Shown here one piece after another: positions 51,212-58,780 of a stretch of 64,000 nt of DNA. Each line of letters begins with the position of its first letter. Position 1 is the stretch's first letter. The notes under the pieces were generated by a model. The model saw only the letters and a list, made by a program, of their open reading frames with translations. It searched no databases and was not told where the DNA came from. The translations under genes and the position numbers were made by a program. Source of the stretch: Amorphoplanes digitatis (GTDB lineage Bacteria; Actinomycetota; Actinomycetes; Mycobacteriales; Micromonosporaceae); NCBI RefSeq assembly GCF_014205335.1, contig NZ_JACHNH010000001.1, forward strand, positions 6,938,501-7,002,500, read 5' to 3'.

Positions 51212-52064
51212 CCTGCGCCACCAGCCGGCGCTCGGCGCGGCGCTGCACCAGCACGCAGAGCGCGAGCAGCAGCGCGGCCCAGACCGCCTGCAACCCGACG
51301 AGCCCGAACTGCAGAGGCACCGGATCCCGCTCGACGAGCACGTCGAGCGGCGTCTGCATCAAACCTGGAAACGGCGTGGCGACCCACAACGTTACGGCCA
51401 GCCAACCGGGCAGGAAGCGCAGCGGGAAGTAGAGGCCGGCGAGCACGCCCGCGGCGAGCGTCCACAGCATGATCGGCCCCCGGGCGTCGTGCAGCCAGTA
51501 CGCGGTGGCGTTGACCAGGAACCGCAGGCCCAGGCTGCCCACGACGGCGAGCAGCACCGAGAGCCCGAACAGCGGCACGGTGAACCAGCGGCCCGGCAGG
51601 TAGAGGTCGAAGAAGATCAGGCCGACGACGAGCGGCGGCACGAACCGGAAGACCATGCCGTGCAGGGCACGACCCAGGTCGGGGGCGAGGTAGCCGGTCA
51701 CCGGATGGATCGGGCGCAACAGATCCGCGGTCACCTCACCCGTTCGGATCCGGTCGGACAACTCTGTCCAGCCCCAGAGTGAAACTACGGTGAGCAACCC
51801 CTGCCCGACCCAGACGAAAGTGGCCAGTTGGTCCGGGCGGTAACCTGCGGGCGTCCCGCCCACCGCGCCCGCCGCAACGGCGAGCAGGACGTAACAACGG
51901 AGGAACCCGAAGACGATGTTGGTGAACGATCCGGCTATCGTCGCCTGCCGGTAGGTGGCGTACCTCCGGAAACCCGACCATGAGAGAGCGCCGAAAGTAG
52001 TGCAGGTATCCCGGAACGGACGGCGTGGAGAGATCTGAGGCACCCTGGCGTCGAGCCCGTCCAC
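51204..52064 (-). CDS. ABC-2 type permease, second subunit
   Basis: A 286-residue membrane protein with about six helices (TIAGSFTNIVFGFLRCYVLLAVAAGAVGG; LATFVWVGQGLLTVVSLWGW; HGMVFRFVPPLVVGLIFFDLYLPG and further). Homologues form pairs with the adjacent permease and ATPase. It starts at GTG 52064 and is the first gene of the operon; 144 bp separate it from the divergent giant gene. Both promoters must lie in that gap. No -35/-10 pair was clear enough to call. Confidence 0.83.
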   Translation of the reverse strand: MDGLDARVPQISPRRPFRDTCTTFGALSWSGFRRYATYRQATIAGSFTNIVFGFLRCYVLLAVAAGAVGGTPAGYRPDQLATFVWVGQGLLTVVSLWGWTELSDRIRTGEVTADLLRPIHPVTGYLAPDLGRALHGMVFRFVPPLVVGLIFFDLYLPGRWFTVPLFGLSVLLAVVGSLGLRFLVNATAYWLHDARGPIMLWTLAAGVLAGLYFPLRFLPGWLAVTLWVATPFPGLMQTPLDVLVERDPVPLQFGLVGLQAVWAALLLALCVLVQRRAERRLVAQGG

Positions 52065-52208
52065 GCCGTTAATCTCCTCTCACAACCCCCGCAGCGGAGC
52101 CGGGCGACTGTACCCGGTGCCCCGCCCTGCCACCGAGCAATTTCCGACAAGGTGGATTTTCGTCGTGACGGAGCGTAGCCAGACATCCGGCGCCCAGAAG
52201 GCTGCCCG

Positions 52209-55200
52209 ATGAACGGTTGGAGCTCGCATTCCGGTGCGAACCGGTGGGACGACGAGCCGGCCTGGGTGTACGAGATCACCTGGGAATGGGAGCCGCTGCC
52301 CGGGCAGCGCTACCCCGGCGACCCGGGCCGCCGCCGCGCCGTGCACCACCCCGTCTACGACGCGTCACGGGCGGCCGAGGCCGCATCGCAGTGGGACGCC
52401 GACTTCCGCCAGATCGCGCAGGCCTCCGGGCCGCCGGCACCGTCCTCCGGCGGGCCGTCGCCGGCCCGGCCGATCTCGCCCGCCGCGGGCCGCGCCTCCG
52501 TCGGCCGCCCGCCCCTGCCGCCGCCGTCCTGGTCCGGCCCGGATCAACCCACCTCCGCACCGCGTACGCCGTACGTGGCCGGACCCGCGTCACCGCAGGC
52601 TCAGCAGGCGTCGCGGCCGGGGCCGTCGTGGAACCGCCCGGTGCCGCTGCCCGAGCGGCTGCCCGACGCCGAGCACCGCCACCCGAGGCCGATGGCGGAG
52701 CGCCCGCAGTCGGCCCCGCCGATGTACGGCACCGCCCGCCCGGGGCCCGCGCAGCAGCAGCCACCGCAGGACCCGCGGTTCCAGGACACCCGGCCTCCGC
52801 AGGGCGCCGACCCGCGGTACCCGCAGTCGCCGCCGCACGACGCCCGGCCCGGCGCGCCGAGGCCCGAGGCGGATCCGCGATTCGCCGACCCCCGCCACGC
52901 CGGACCGCGCCAGCAGCAGGACCAGCGCCCGGGCACCCGGCCCGGCGCGGAACCGCAGGCCGCGCCGCGGCCCGGTCCGGAATCGCGGCCCGCGCCCCGC
53001 CCGGCGGCACAGGACGACCAGCGTTACGGAGCGCGACCGGTCTCCTCGCCGGCCTACCAGCCGGCCCGGCCGGTCAGCCACGACACTCCGGCCTATCAGG
53101 GTCCGGGGCAGGCGACGCCGGTCGCGCCCTATCAGGCACCGCGGCCGACGCCGCCGGACCCATCGTGGGCGCCGCCGGTCGACCCCCGGCCCGCCACGCC
53201 GCTCGGGCCCCGCTCCGCGCCGCCGGCGGCCGAGCCGCAGCCGAGGCGTGCCTCCCGGCACAGCGCGGAACCGCCGACGGACCCGCGCTTCGCCGCGCCG
53301 CTGCGCGCGATCCCGCCGGTCGAACCGCAGCAGCCGCGGACCCCGCCACCCGCGGCGCGCCCGGCCGCCTACGCACCCCCGCCGGCCACGCACTCGGCAC
53401 CGCCGGTGCACTCGGCACCGCCCGCGCACTCCGCGCCGCCCGCGCACTCCGCGCCGCCCGCGCACTCCGCGCCGCCCGCGCCGTTGGCTCCCGCGGCCTA
53501 CTCCGCGCCGCCCGCGGCACCGGTCCGCCCCGTTTCCGCGCAGCCCGGGTCCATGCCGCCGGTGCGGTCCGGTCCGGACCCAGTGCCGCCGGTGGTTTCG
53601 CGGCAGCAGGCGCCGCCGCCGGTGGTCCGGCCGACGTCGGCCCAGCCCGCCCACTACCGCCCGGCCCCGCCGGCGCACCCCTACGAGCCGCAGCCGCGTC
53701 ACGCGCCGGACGAGCGGCCGGCGCCGCGGCCGTCGTACGGCGCCGGCGTCCCGCCCGTGCCCGTCTCGCCGGCCAGCGCTCCGCCCGCGCCGCCCGTCAC
53801 GGCGACTCCGGTTCCGGCGGCGACGCCGACACCGGTCTCGCCCGCCCCGCCGACGCCCGCCCCGGCGGCGACGCCGGCACCGGTCTCGCCCGCCCCGCCG
53901 ACACCCGCCCCGGCGGCGCCCGCCCCGGCGTCGAGCTGGTTCACCGGCGAGGATCCGGCGGCCGGCGCGGCCGTGTCCGATCTGACCGCGCCCAGCGCGA
54001 CGAGCCCGGTCCCGGCGAGCACCGCACCGGACGGCTGGAACGCGGCTCCGGCGAGCGCCGAACCGGCCGCCGAGGCGCCGGAGACGGCCGCCGACGAGCC
54101 GCACGGCCTCGGCTGGCTCCTCTCGCTGAGCGGCCTCGGCGCGACCAGCACCGAGCCCGAACCCGCGCCGGAGCCGGTCGCCGCGACGACGGACGCCCCG
54201 ATCAGTGGCGCGCCGGCCGACCACGTCGCGGCCGCGGACGAGACGCCCGCGGACGACCCGGCGCCCGCCGGCGACGAGCCCCCGAAGCCGGACTGGTTCT
54301 CGCCACCCGCCGAGACCGACCTGGTCGCCCCGGCGGAGACCGAGGAGCCGAAGGCCGTGCCCGCCGACCTCGCGACCACGGAGAGCGCCCCGCCCGCCGT
54401 CGAACCGGCACCGGTCGAGACCGGCGACGGTCCGGAGACCGAGCCGGTGGCCGACGTCGAGGCGCCCGCCGAGCCGGCGACCGACATCGAAACGCCCGCC
54501 GAGCCGGCGGCCCCGGAGGAGCACGCCGACGCGGACGCGCCCGAGGCGGCGCTCCCCGGCGGACCGATCGCCCCGGAGGACTCCTCCGCGAAGGTCGAGG
54601 CCACCGAAGTCGATGCCCCGGCGGTCGAGGCCGTCGTCGTCGAGGAAGCCGCCGACGAACCCGCGGCGCCTCAGTCCACCGTCGACGAACCGCTCGACCT
54701 GCTCGCCGAGGAACCGGTCGAAGCCGAGCCTTCGACGGCCGACGCGACCATTGTGGAACCCGCGGTGGTCGAGCCCACCGCCGACGAACCGGCCGACGAG
54801 ACGCCCCCAAGCACGGCCGAGACCCTCCAGAGCGAGCCGACCGCCGACGAGCCGGAAGCCGACGACGAACCGGCCACCGACGAACCCGCCCCGACCCCGG
54901 CCGAACCCGTCTCGGCCGCGCCCGCCGCCGCCGGCCCGTTCGCTGACGAGCCCGTCCAGACCTCGAGCGAGCCCGTCCAGACCTCGAGCGAGCCCGTCCA
55001 GACCTCGAGCGAGCCCGTCCAGACCACAAGCGAGCCCGTCCAGGCCACGAGCGAGCCCGCCACTGCCACGGACGAATCCGCCGAACCCGGTCCGGACCAG
55101 GCCGAGGCGGGCGACGAGGCCGTCGCGGAGGACACGCCCGCCGAGGCGACCACCGGCGACGACGCGATAGCGGCACCGAGCATGCAGCTTCCGGCGCTCT

Positions 55201-56552
55201 CGGTCGCCCCGCCGCCCGAGCCCGAACTCGAGCCCGTGCGCCGCCGCGCCGACCCCGAGCAGGTGCTGGCCACGTACCCCTGGAAGTTTGATCCGCTCAC
55301 CCTGCGTGAGGTGATCGGCGACCCGGACCGGCTCCTGGACGTGCGGGACCGGCTCAGCGACAAGCTCGAATACGCCGAGCGCGACACCATCCGCGCCCGC
55401 CTGCTCAGCCTGCGCGCCGTGGTCTCCCGCGTGCTCGGCGACCTCGGCCTGGCCCTCGCCGACGGCCGGGAGGCGCTGCGGCACGCCGAGGCGACCGGCG
55501 AGCTGCGGCGGACCGCGATCGTGCAGGCCCGGCTCGCGCACGTGCAGCAGTGGCGTGGCGACTTCGCCGAGGCCGACCGGCTGTTCGAGGAGGCCAACTC
55601 CGTCGAGCTGCCCGACCGGCTGCGGGCCGAGATGCACGTGCAGGCCGGCAAGTGCTGCTACGAGCAGGGCCGCTACCTGGAGGCCTGCAATCATTTCGAG
55701 GCCGCGGTCGAGCTGCGCCGTGCCGATGACCCGGACCTGATCGCCCGCACCGAGATCGCCCTCGACGCCGTCATGGCGCGGGTGCAGGAGGCCGGCTGGG
55801 GTCCCTATCCGCGCTCGCGCGAGGAGATCCTCCAGCAGAGCCGGCCGCCGCACCCGGCGGTCGACTACGAGTCGGGCTGGCAGGGGTACGCCGACGCCAA
55901 CGGCGACGTCGTCATCGCCGAGCGGTACGCCGACGCGCAGCCGTTCCACGAGGGTGCCGCCTGGGTACGCCGGCCCGGCAACGACGCCTGGGAGCTGATC
56001 GACGAGACCGGCACGCTGCTGATCGACGCCTCCAGCGGGTACGTGCAGGCCGGCCCGTTCGGGGACGGCCTGGCCTGGGTGTCGCGCGACCCGGACGGCG
56101 GCTGGTTCGCCGTCGACTGGCACAACCGGGTCATCGTGCCCGGCGGCTTCGACGACGTGCGGCCGTTCCGGCAGGGTCTGGCCGCGGTGCGGCGCGGCGG
56201 CTGGGGCGCCATCGACCGGCACGGCCGGATCGTGGTGCAGCCGAAGTTCCGGCGCTTCGCGACCGAGCTGATCGCCGGCGGCCCGGTGGAGGGCTTCACC
56301 GCGGACGGCCTGGCCGTCGTCGACGCCGGTGACCGGCTCGGCGTGGTGGACCGGACCGGGCAGTTCCTGGTGGCGCCGGTGCACCCGCGGATGGTGATCC
56401 ACCCGGTGGCGTTCATCATCGGCGACCGCGAGGGCCGGTGGGGCGCGCTCGACCGGCGCGGCGACATGATCGTCGACGTCGTGCATTCCCGGGTCGCCGA
56501 TGTGGCGGACGAGATAGAACGACTGCTCACCGACACCCGGCCGGTTCTGTAA
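52209..56552 (+). CDS. Giant disordered protein with C-terminal TPR and WG repeats
   Basis: A 1447-residue protein in four parts. Residues 1-70 are a small conserved-looking segment (PAWVYEITWEWEPLPGQ). About 70-1010 is a Pro/Ala/Asp/Glu-rich disordered region, basic-Pro rich first and acidic later. About 1030-1190 has helical TPR-like repeats (YAERDTIRARLLSLRAV; FAEADRLFEEA; YEQGRYLEACNHFEAA). About 1217-1447 contains WG-type beta repeats (WELIDETGTLLI; GWGAIDRHGRIVV; LGVVDRTGQFLV; RWGALDRRGDMIV). No signal peptide or membrane segment is seen. ATG 52209 follows AGAAGG. The function is unknown; such proteins often act as scaffolds. Confidence 0.82.
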   Translation: MNGWSSHSGANRWDDEPAWVYEITWEWEPLPGQRYPGDPGRRRAVHHPVYDASRAAEAASQWDADFRQIAQASGPPAPSSGGPSPARPISPAAGRASVGRPPLPPPSWSGPDQPTSAPRTPYVAGPASPQAQQASRPGPSWNRPVPLPERLPDAEHRHPRPMAERPQSAPPMYGTARPGPAQQQPPQDPRFQDTRPPQGADPRYPQSPPHDARPGAPRPEADPRFADPRHAGPRQQQDQRPGTRPGAEPQAAPRPGPESRPAPRPAAQDDQRYGARPVSSPAYQPARPVSHDTPAYQGPGQATPVAPYQAPRPTPPDPSWAPPVDPRPATPLGPRSAPPAAEPQPRRASRHSAEPPTDPRFAAPLRAIPPVEPQQPRTPPPAARPAAYAPPPATHSAPPVHSAPPAHSAPPAHSAPPAHSAPPAPLAPAAYSAPPAAPVRPVSAQPGSMPPVRSGPDPVPPVVSRQQAPPPVVRPTSAQPAHYRPAPPAHPYEPQPRHAPDERPAPRPSYGAGVPPVPVSPASAPPAPPVTATPVPAATPTPVSPAPPTPAPAATPAPVSPAPPTPAPAAPAPASSWFTGEDPAAGAAVSDLTAPSATSPVPASTAPDGWNAAPASAEPAAEAPETAADEPHGLGWLLSLSGLGATSTEPEPAPEPVAATTDAPISGAPADHVAAADETPADDPAPAGDEPPKPDWFSPPAETDLVAPAETEEPKAVPADLATTESAPPAVEPAPVETGDGPETEPVADVEAPAEPATDIETPAEPAAPEEHADADAPEAALPGGPIAPEDSSAKVEATEVDAPAVEAVVVEEAADEPAAPQSTVDEPLDLLAEEPVEAEPSTADATIVEPAVVEPTADEPADETPPSTAETLQSEPTADEPEADDEPATDEPAPTPAEPVSAAPAAAGPFADEPVQTSSEPVQTSSEPVQTSSEPVQTTSEPVQATSEPATATDESAEPGPDQAEAGDEAVAEDTPAEATTGDDAIAAPSMQLPALSVAPPPEPELEPVRRRADPEQVLATYPWKFDPLTLREVIGDPDRLLDVRDRLSDKLEYAERDTIRARLLSLRAVVSRVLGDLGLALADGREALRHAEATGELRRTAIVQARLAHVQQWRGDFAEADRLFEEANSVELPDRLRAEMHVQAGKCCYEQGRYLEACNHFEAAVELRRADDPDLIARTEIALDAVMARVQEAGWGPYPRSREEILQQSRPPHPAVDYESGWQGYADANGDVVIAERYADAQPFHEGAAWVRRPGNDAWELIDETGTLLIDASSGYVQAGPFGDGLAWVSRDPDGGWFAVDWHNRVIVPGGFDDVRPFRQGLAAVRRGGWGAIDRHGRIVVQPKFRRFATELIAGGPVEGFTADGLAVVDAGDRLGVVDRTGQFLVAPVHPRMVIHPVAFIIGDREGRWGALDRRGDMIVDVVHSRVADVADEIERLLTDTRPVL
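53388..53480. repeat. 18-bp repeat array coding for APPAHS in the giant gene
   Basis: About five units of an 18-bp repeat encode successive APPAHS or APPVHS hexapeptides. The central copies are nearly identical at the DNA level, which suggests recent expansion. Confidence 0.8.
54948..55052. repeat. 21-bp tandem repeat, five copies, in the giant gene
   Basis: Units beginning GAGCCCGTCCAGACC lie at 54948, 54969, 54990, 55011 and 55032. The first three are identical and the last two carry a few substitutions. Each encodes EPVQTSS or a close variant. Period is a multiple of 3, so copy-number change keeps the frame. Confidence 0.92.
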
Positions 56553-56573
56553 GGGCCGGGTAGGGTCCGGGAC

Positions 56574-57572
56574 ATGGAGTTCCGTCACCTCGGCCGTTCC
56601 GGCCTCATGGTCAGCGAGATCGCTTACGGCAACTGGATCACCCACGGCTCCCAGGTCGAGGAGGAGGCCGCCGCCAAGTGCGTCAAGGCGGCCCTCGACG
56701 TGGGCATCACCACATTCGACACCGCGGACGTCTACGCGGGCACCCGCGCGGAGGAGGTCCTCGGCCGCGCGCTCAAGGGCGAGCGCCGCGAGGGTCTCGA
56801 GATCTTCACCAAGGTCTACTGGCCGACCGGCCCGGGGCCCAACGACCGCGGGCTGTCCCGCAAGCACATCATGGAGTCGATCAACGGCTCGCTGCGCCGG
56901 TTGCAGCTCGACTACGTCGACCTGTACCAGGCGCACCGCTACGACTACGCGACGCCGCTCGAGGAGACCATGCAGGCGTTCGCCGACGTCGTGCACTCCG
57001 GCAAGGCCCACTACATCGGGGTCTCCGAGTGGTCCGCCACCGAGATCCGGGCCGGCTGGGAGCTGGCCCGGGACCTGAAGATCCAGCTCGTCTCCAGCCA
57101 GCCGCAGTACTCGGCGTTGTGGCGGGTCATCGAGCCCGAGGTGGTGCCGACCTCGATCGAGCTCGGCGTCGGCCAGATCGTCTGGTCGCCGATCGCGCAG
57201 GGCGTGCTGACCGGCAAGTACGAGCCGGGCAAGCAGCCGCCGGCCGGCTCGCGGGCCACCGACGACAAGTCGGGTGCCGACTTCATCTCGCGCTGGCTCA
57301 GCGATGAGGTGCTCACCGCCGTGCAGCGGCTCAAGCCGCTCGCCGAGCAGGCGGGCCTGTCGATGGCCCAGCTCGCGGTGGCCTGGGTGTTGCAGAACCC
57401 CAACGTCTCCGCGGCGATCATCGGCGCGTCGCGCCCGGAGCAGGTCTACGACAACGCCAAGGCGGCCGGCGTGCGGCTCGAGGACGACCTGATGAAGGCG
57501 ATCGACGAGGCGCTCTCCGGTGTCATCGAGCGCGACCCGGCGCAGACGGTCAGTCCGGCGAAGCGTCCCTGA
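56574..57572 (+). CDS. Aldo/keto reductase (Kv-beta-like)
   Basis: A 332-residue TIM-barrel NADPH-dependent reductase. The catalytic tetrad is intact: D49, Y54, K80 and H121. The cofactor segments SQPQYSAL, WSPIAQGVLTGKY and IIGASRPEQVYDNAKA fit the AKR6 (voltage-gated K-channel beta) clade. Substrate is unknown. ATG 56574 is 21 nt after the giant gene stop, so co-transcription with it is possible. A strong bidirectional terminator follows. Confidence 0.92.
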   Translation: MEFRHLGRSGLMVSEIAYGNWITHGSQVEEEAAAKCVKAALDVGITTFDTADVYAGTRAEEVLGRALKGERREGLEIFTKVYWPTGPGPNDRGLSRKHIMESINGSLRRLQLDYVDLYQAHRYDYATPLEETMQAFADVVHSGKAHYIGVSEWSATEIRAGWELARDLKIQLVSSQPQYSALWRVIEPEVVPTSIELGVGQIVWSPIAQGVLTGKYEPGKQPPAGSRATDDKSGADFISRWLSDEVLTAVQRLKPLAEQAGLSMAQLAVAWVLQNPNVSAAIIGASRPEQVYDNAKAAGVRLEDDLMKAIDEALSGVIERDPAQTVSPAKRP

Positions 57573-57579
57573 CAGTGCA

Positions 57580-57607
57580 CCCGGCGCACCCTCAGGGGTG
57601 CGCCGGG
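57580..57607. terminator. Bidirectional terminator between the aldo/keto reductase and the site-2 protease gene
   Basis: A 12-bp perfect stem (57580-57591 with 57596-57607, arms CCCGGCGCACCC and complement) with a TCAG loop lies between the two convergent stops. It nearly touches both genes. Confidence 0.85.
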
Positions 57608-57608
57608 G

Positions 57609-58448
57609 TCACAGGGACGACCAGAACCGCATGTAGAAGAGCCCGACCTCGCCCAGCCCGATCCCCTGCACGTCCGGTATGCCGATCAGGCTCGCGAACC
57701 AGCCGACCACCGCGAAGAACAACTGGTTGATCCGCGACTGCCAGAGCAGCACGAAGAGCAGCATGAAGCCGTACGGGGCGAACATGTTGTATGCCCGCTG
57801 GTACGGCTCGCTCAGCCACGGCTGGAGGATGTTGCCACCGTCCAGGCCCGGCATCGGCACCAGGTTGAGCAGGCTCGCCGTGACCTGGAGGAACGCGAGC
57901 GCACCCAGGGCGACCCAGAAGTCGCCGTGGCTGCCGCCGACCACGACCCCGCCGGAGCCGTCCCGCATGAGCACCACGTCGTCGCCCGCGCCGAGCGCGA
58001 ACGGCACCGCCAGCAGCAGCGCGAACACCACGTTCGTCGCCGGGCCGGCCGCGCTGATCAGCGACTGCTTGACCCTGCTCCGGATGTGCGCGTGGTCGAC
58101 CCAGACCGCGCCGCCGGGCAGGCCGATGCCGCCCAGCACCACCGCGACCAGCGGCAGCACGATCGACAGCACCGGGTGCGTGTACTTGAGCGGGTCGAGC
58201 CGCAGGTAGCCCCGGTCCGCGACGCCCCGGTCGCCGGAGAAGTACGCGACGATCGCGTGCGCGTACTCGTGCAGGCAGAGCGAGAGAATCCAGCCGGAGA
58301 TGACCAGCAGGAAGACGTCGACCCGCGGGTTGCCGTACGCGGTCCAGGTCATCCAGCCGGTGACCCCCGTGATGGCGAGAATCCCGACGAAGACGGGACT
58401 CGGCACGAAGGCGCTCTTCGGGGAGCCCCGCGAGACCTGGTAGTTCAC
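57609..58448 (-). CDS. Site-2 protease family (M50) membrane metalloprotease
   Basis: A 279-residue integral membrane protease with about six helices. The zinc motif is H60-E61-x-x-H64 (LHEYAH) and the third ligand is D203 (GLDGGN), so it should be active. No PDZ or CBS domain is present, so it is a minimal S2P of the type found in many actinomycetes. The substrate may be a membrane-bound anti-sigma factor or another protein. GTG 58448 overlaps the upstream small gene by 4 nt, so the two are translationally coupled. Confidence 0.9.
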   Translation of the reverse strand: MNYQVSRGSPKSAFVPSPVFVGILAITGVTGWMTWTAYGNPRVDVFLLVISGWILSLCLHEYAHAIVAYFSGDRGVADRGYLRLDPLKYTHPVLSIVLPLVAVVLGGIGLPGGAVWVDHAHIRSRVKQSLISAAGPATNVVFALLLAVPFALGAGDDVVLMRDGSGGVVVGGSHGDFWVALGALAFLQVTASLLNLVPMPGLDGGNILQPWLSEPYQRAYNMFAPYGFMLLFVLLWQSRINQLFFAVVGWFASLIGIPDVQGIGLGEVGLFYMRFWSSL

Positions 58449-58642
58449 TCGGTCGGCAGCAGACTCATCTGGTAGTCGACCCGGTCGTCCTCGACGAGGG
58501 TGACCTGGGTGACTCCGGCGGCCGCGAGCTCACGCCATGCCTGGCCGATCCATGACTCGGCGTCCGCCTGGCTGCTGAACGACTCGGCAGGGCCGGCCAC
58601 CGGCTGCCCGTCGACGCCCTCGTACCGCCAACTCCACGGCAT
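58445..58642 (-). CDS. Small conserved protein of unknown function coupled to the site-2 protease
   Basis: A 65-residue protein (starting MPWSWRYE and continuing with AESFSSQADAESWIGQAWRELAAAGVTQVTL), with a mixed alpha/beta pattern and no membrane segment or cysteines. I do not recognise a family name, although similar small proteins lie next to M50 proteases in other actinomycetes, as I recall. Its stop overlaps the protease start by 4 nt. The start at ATG 58642 is supported by the in-frame GGAGGCGGCGG just upstream. Confidence 0.72.
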   Translation of the reverse strand: MPWSWRYEGVDGQPVAGPAESFSSQADAESWIGQAWRELAAAGVTQVTLVEDDRVDYQMSLLPTE

Positions 58643-58780
58643 TCCGCCGCCTCCTCAGGTGTCGAACTAAGGTCCTGTGGCCACCCTACGGTGTGCCCGC
58701 CGGTGCACCCGGAACGCCCGGGCCCCGCCGGGGCCGGGTCGGCCCCCATGATCGTGGCGCCCCGCCCTAAAGTACGGGGC

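Noticed and set aside
52590-57011. A very long open frame (about 1470 codons) antisense to the giant TPR/WG gene
   Set aside because: It mirrors the codon bias of the sense gene in a GC-rich genome, has no domains, and the sense strand has recognisable TPR and WG repeats and a ribosome site.
47723-57572. A mobile element carrying the accessory genes at 47.7-57.6 kb
   Set aside because: No transposase, integrase, terminal inverted repeats, target duplications or tRNA attachment site were seen, and base composition does not change.
58643-58780. B12 (cobalamin) riboswitch upstream of the CobU-CobT gene
   Set aside because: The gap is only 138 bp and no B12-box-like sequence was found; only generic GC hairpins are present.
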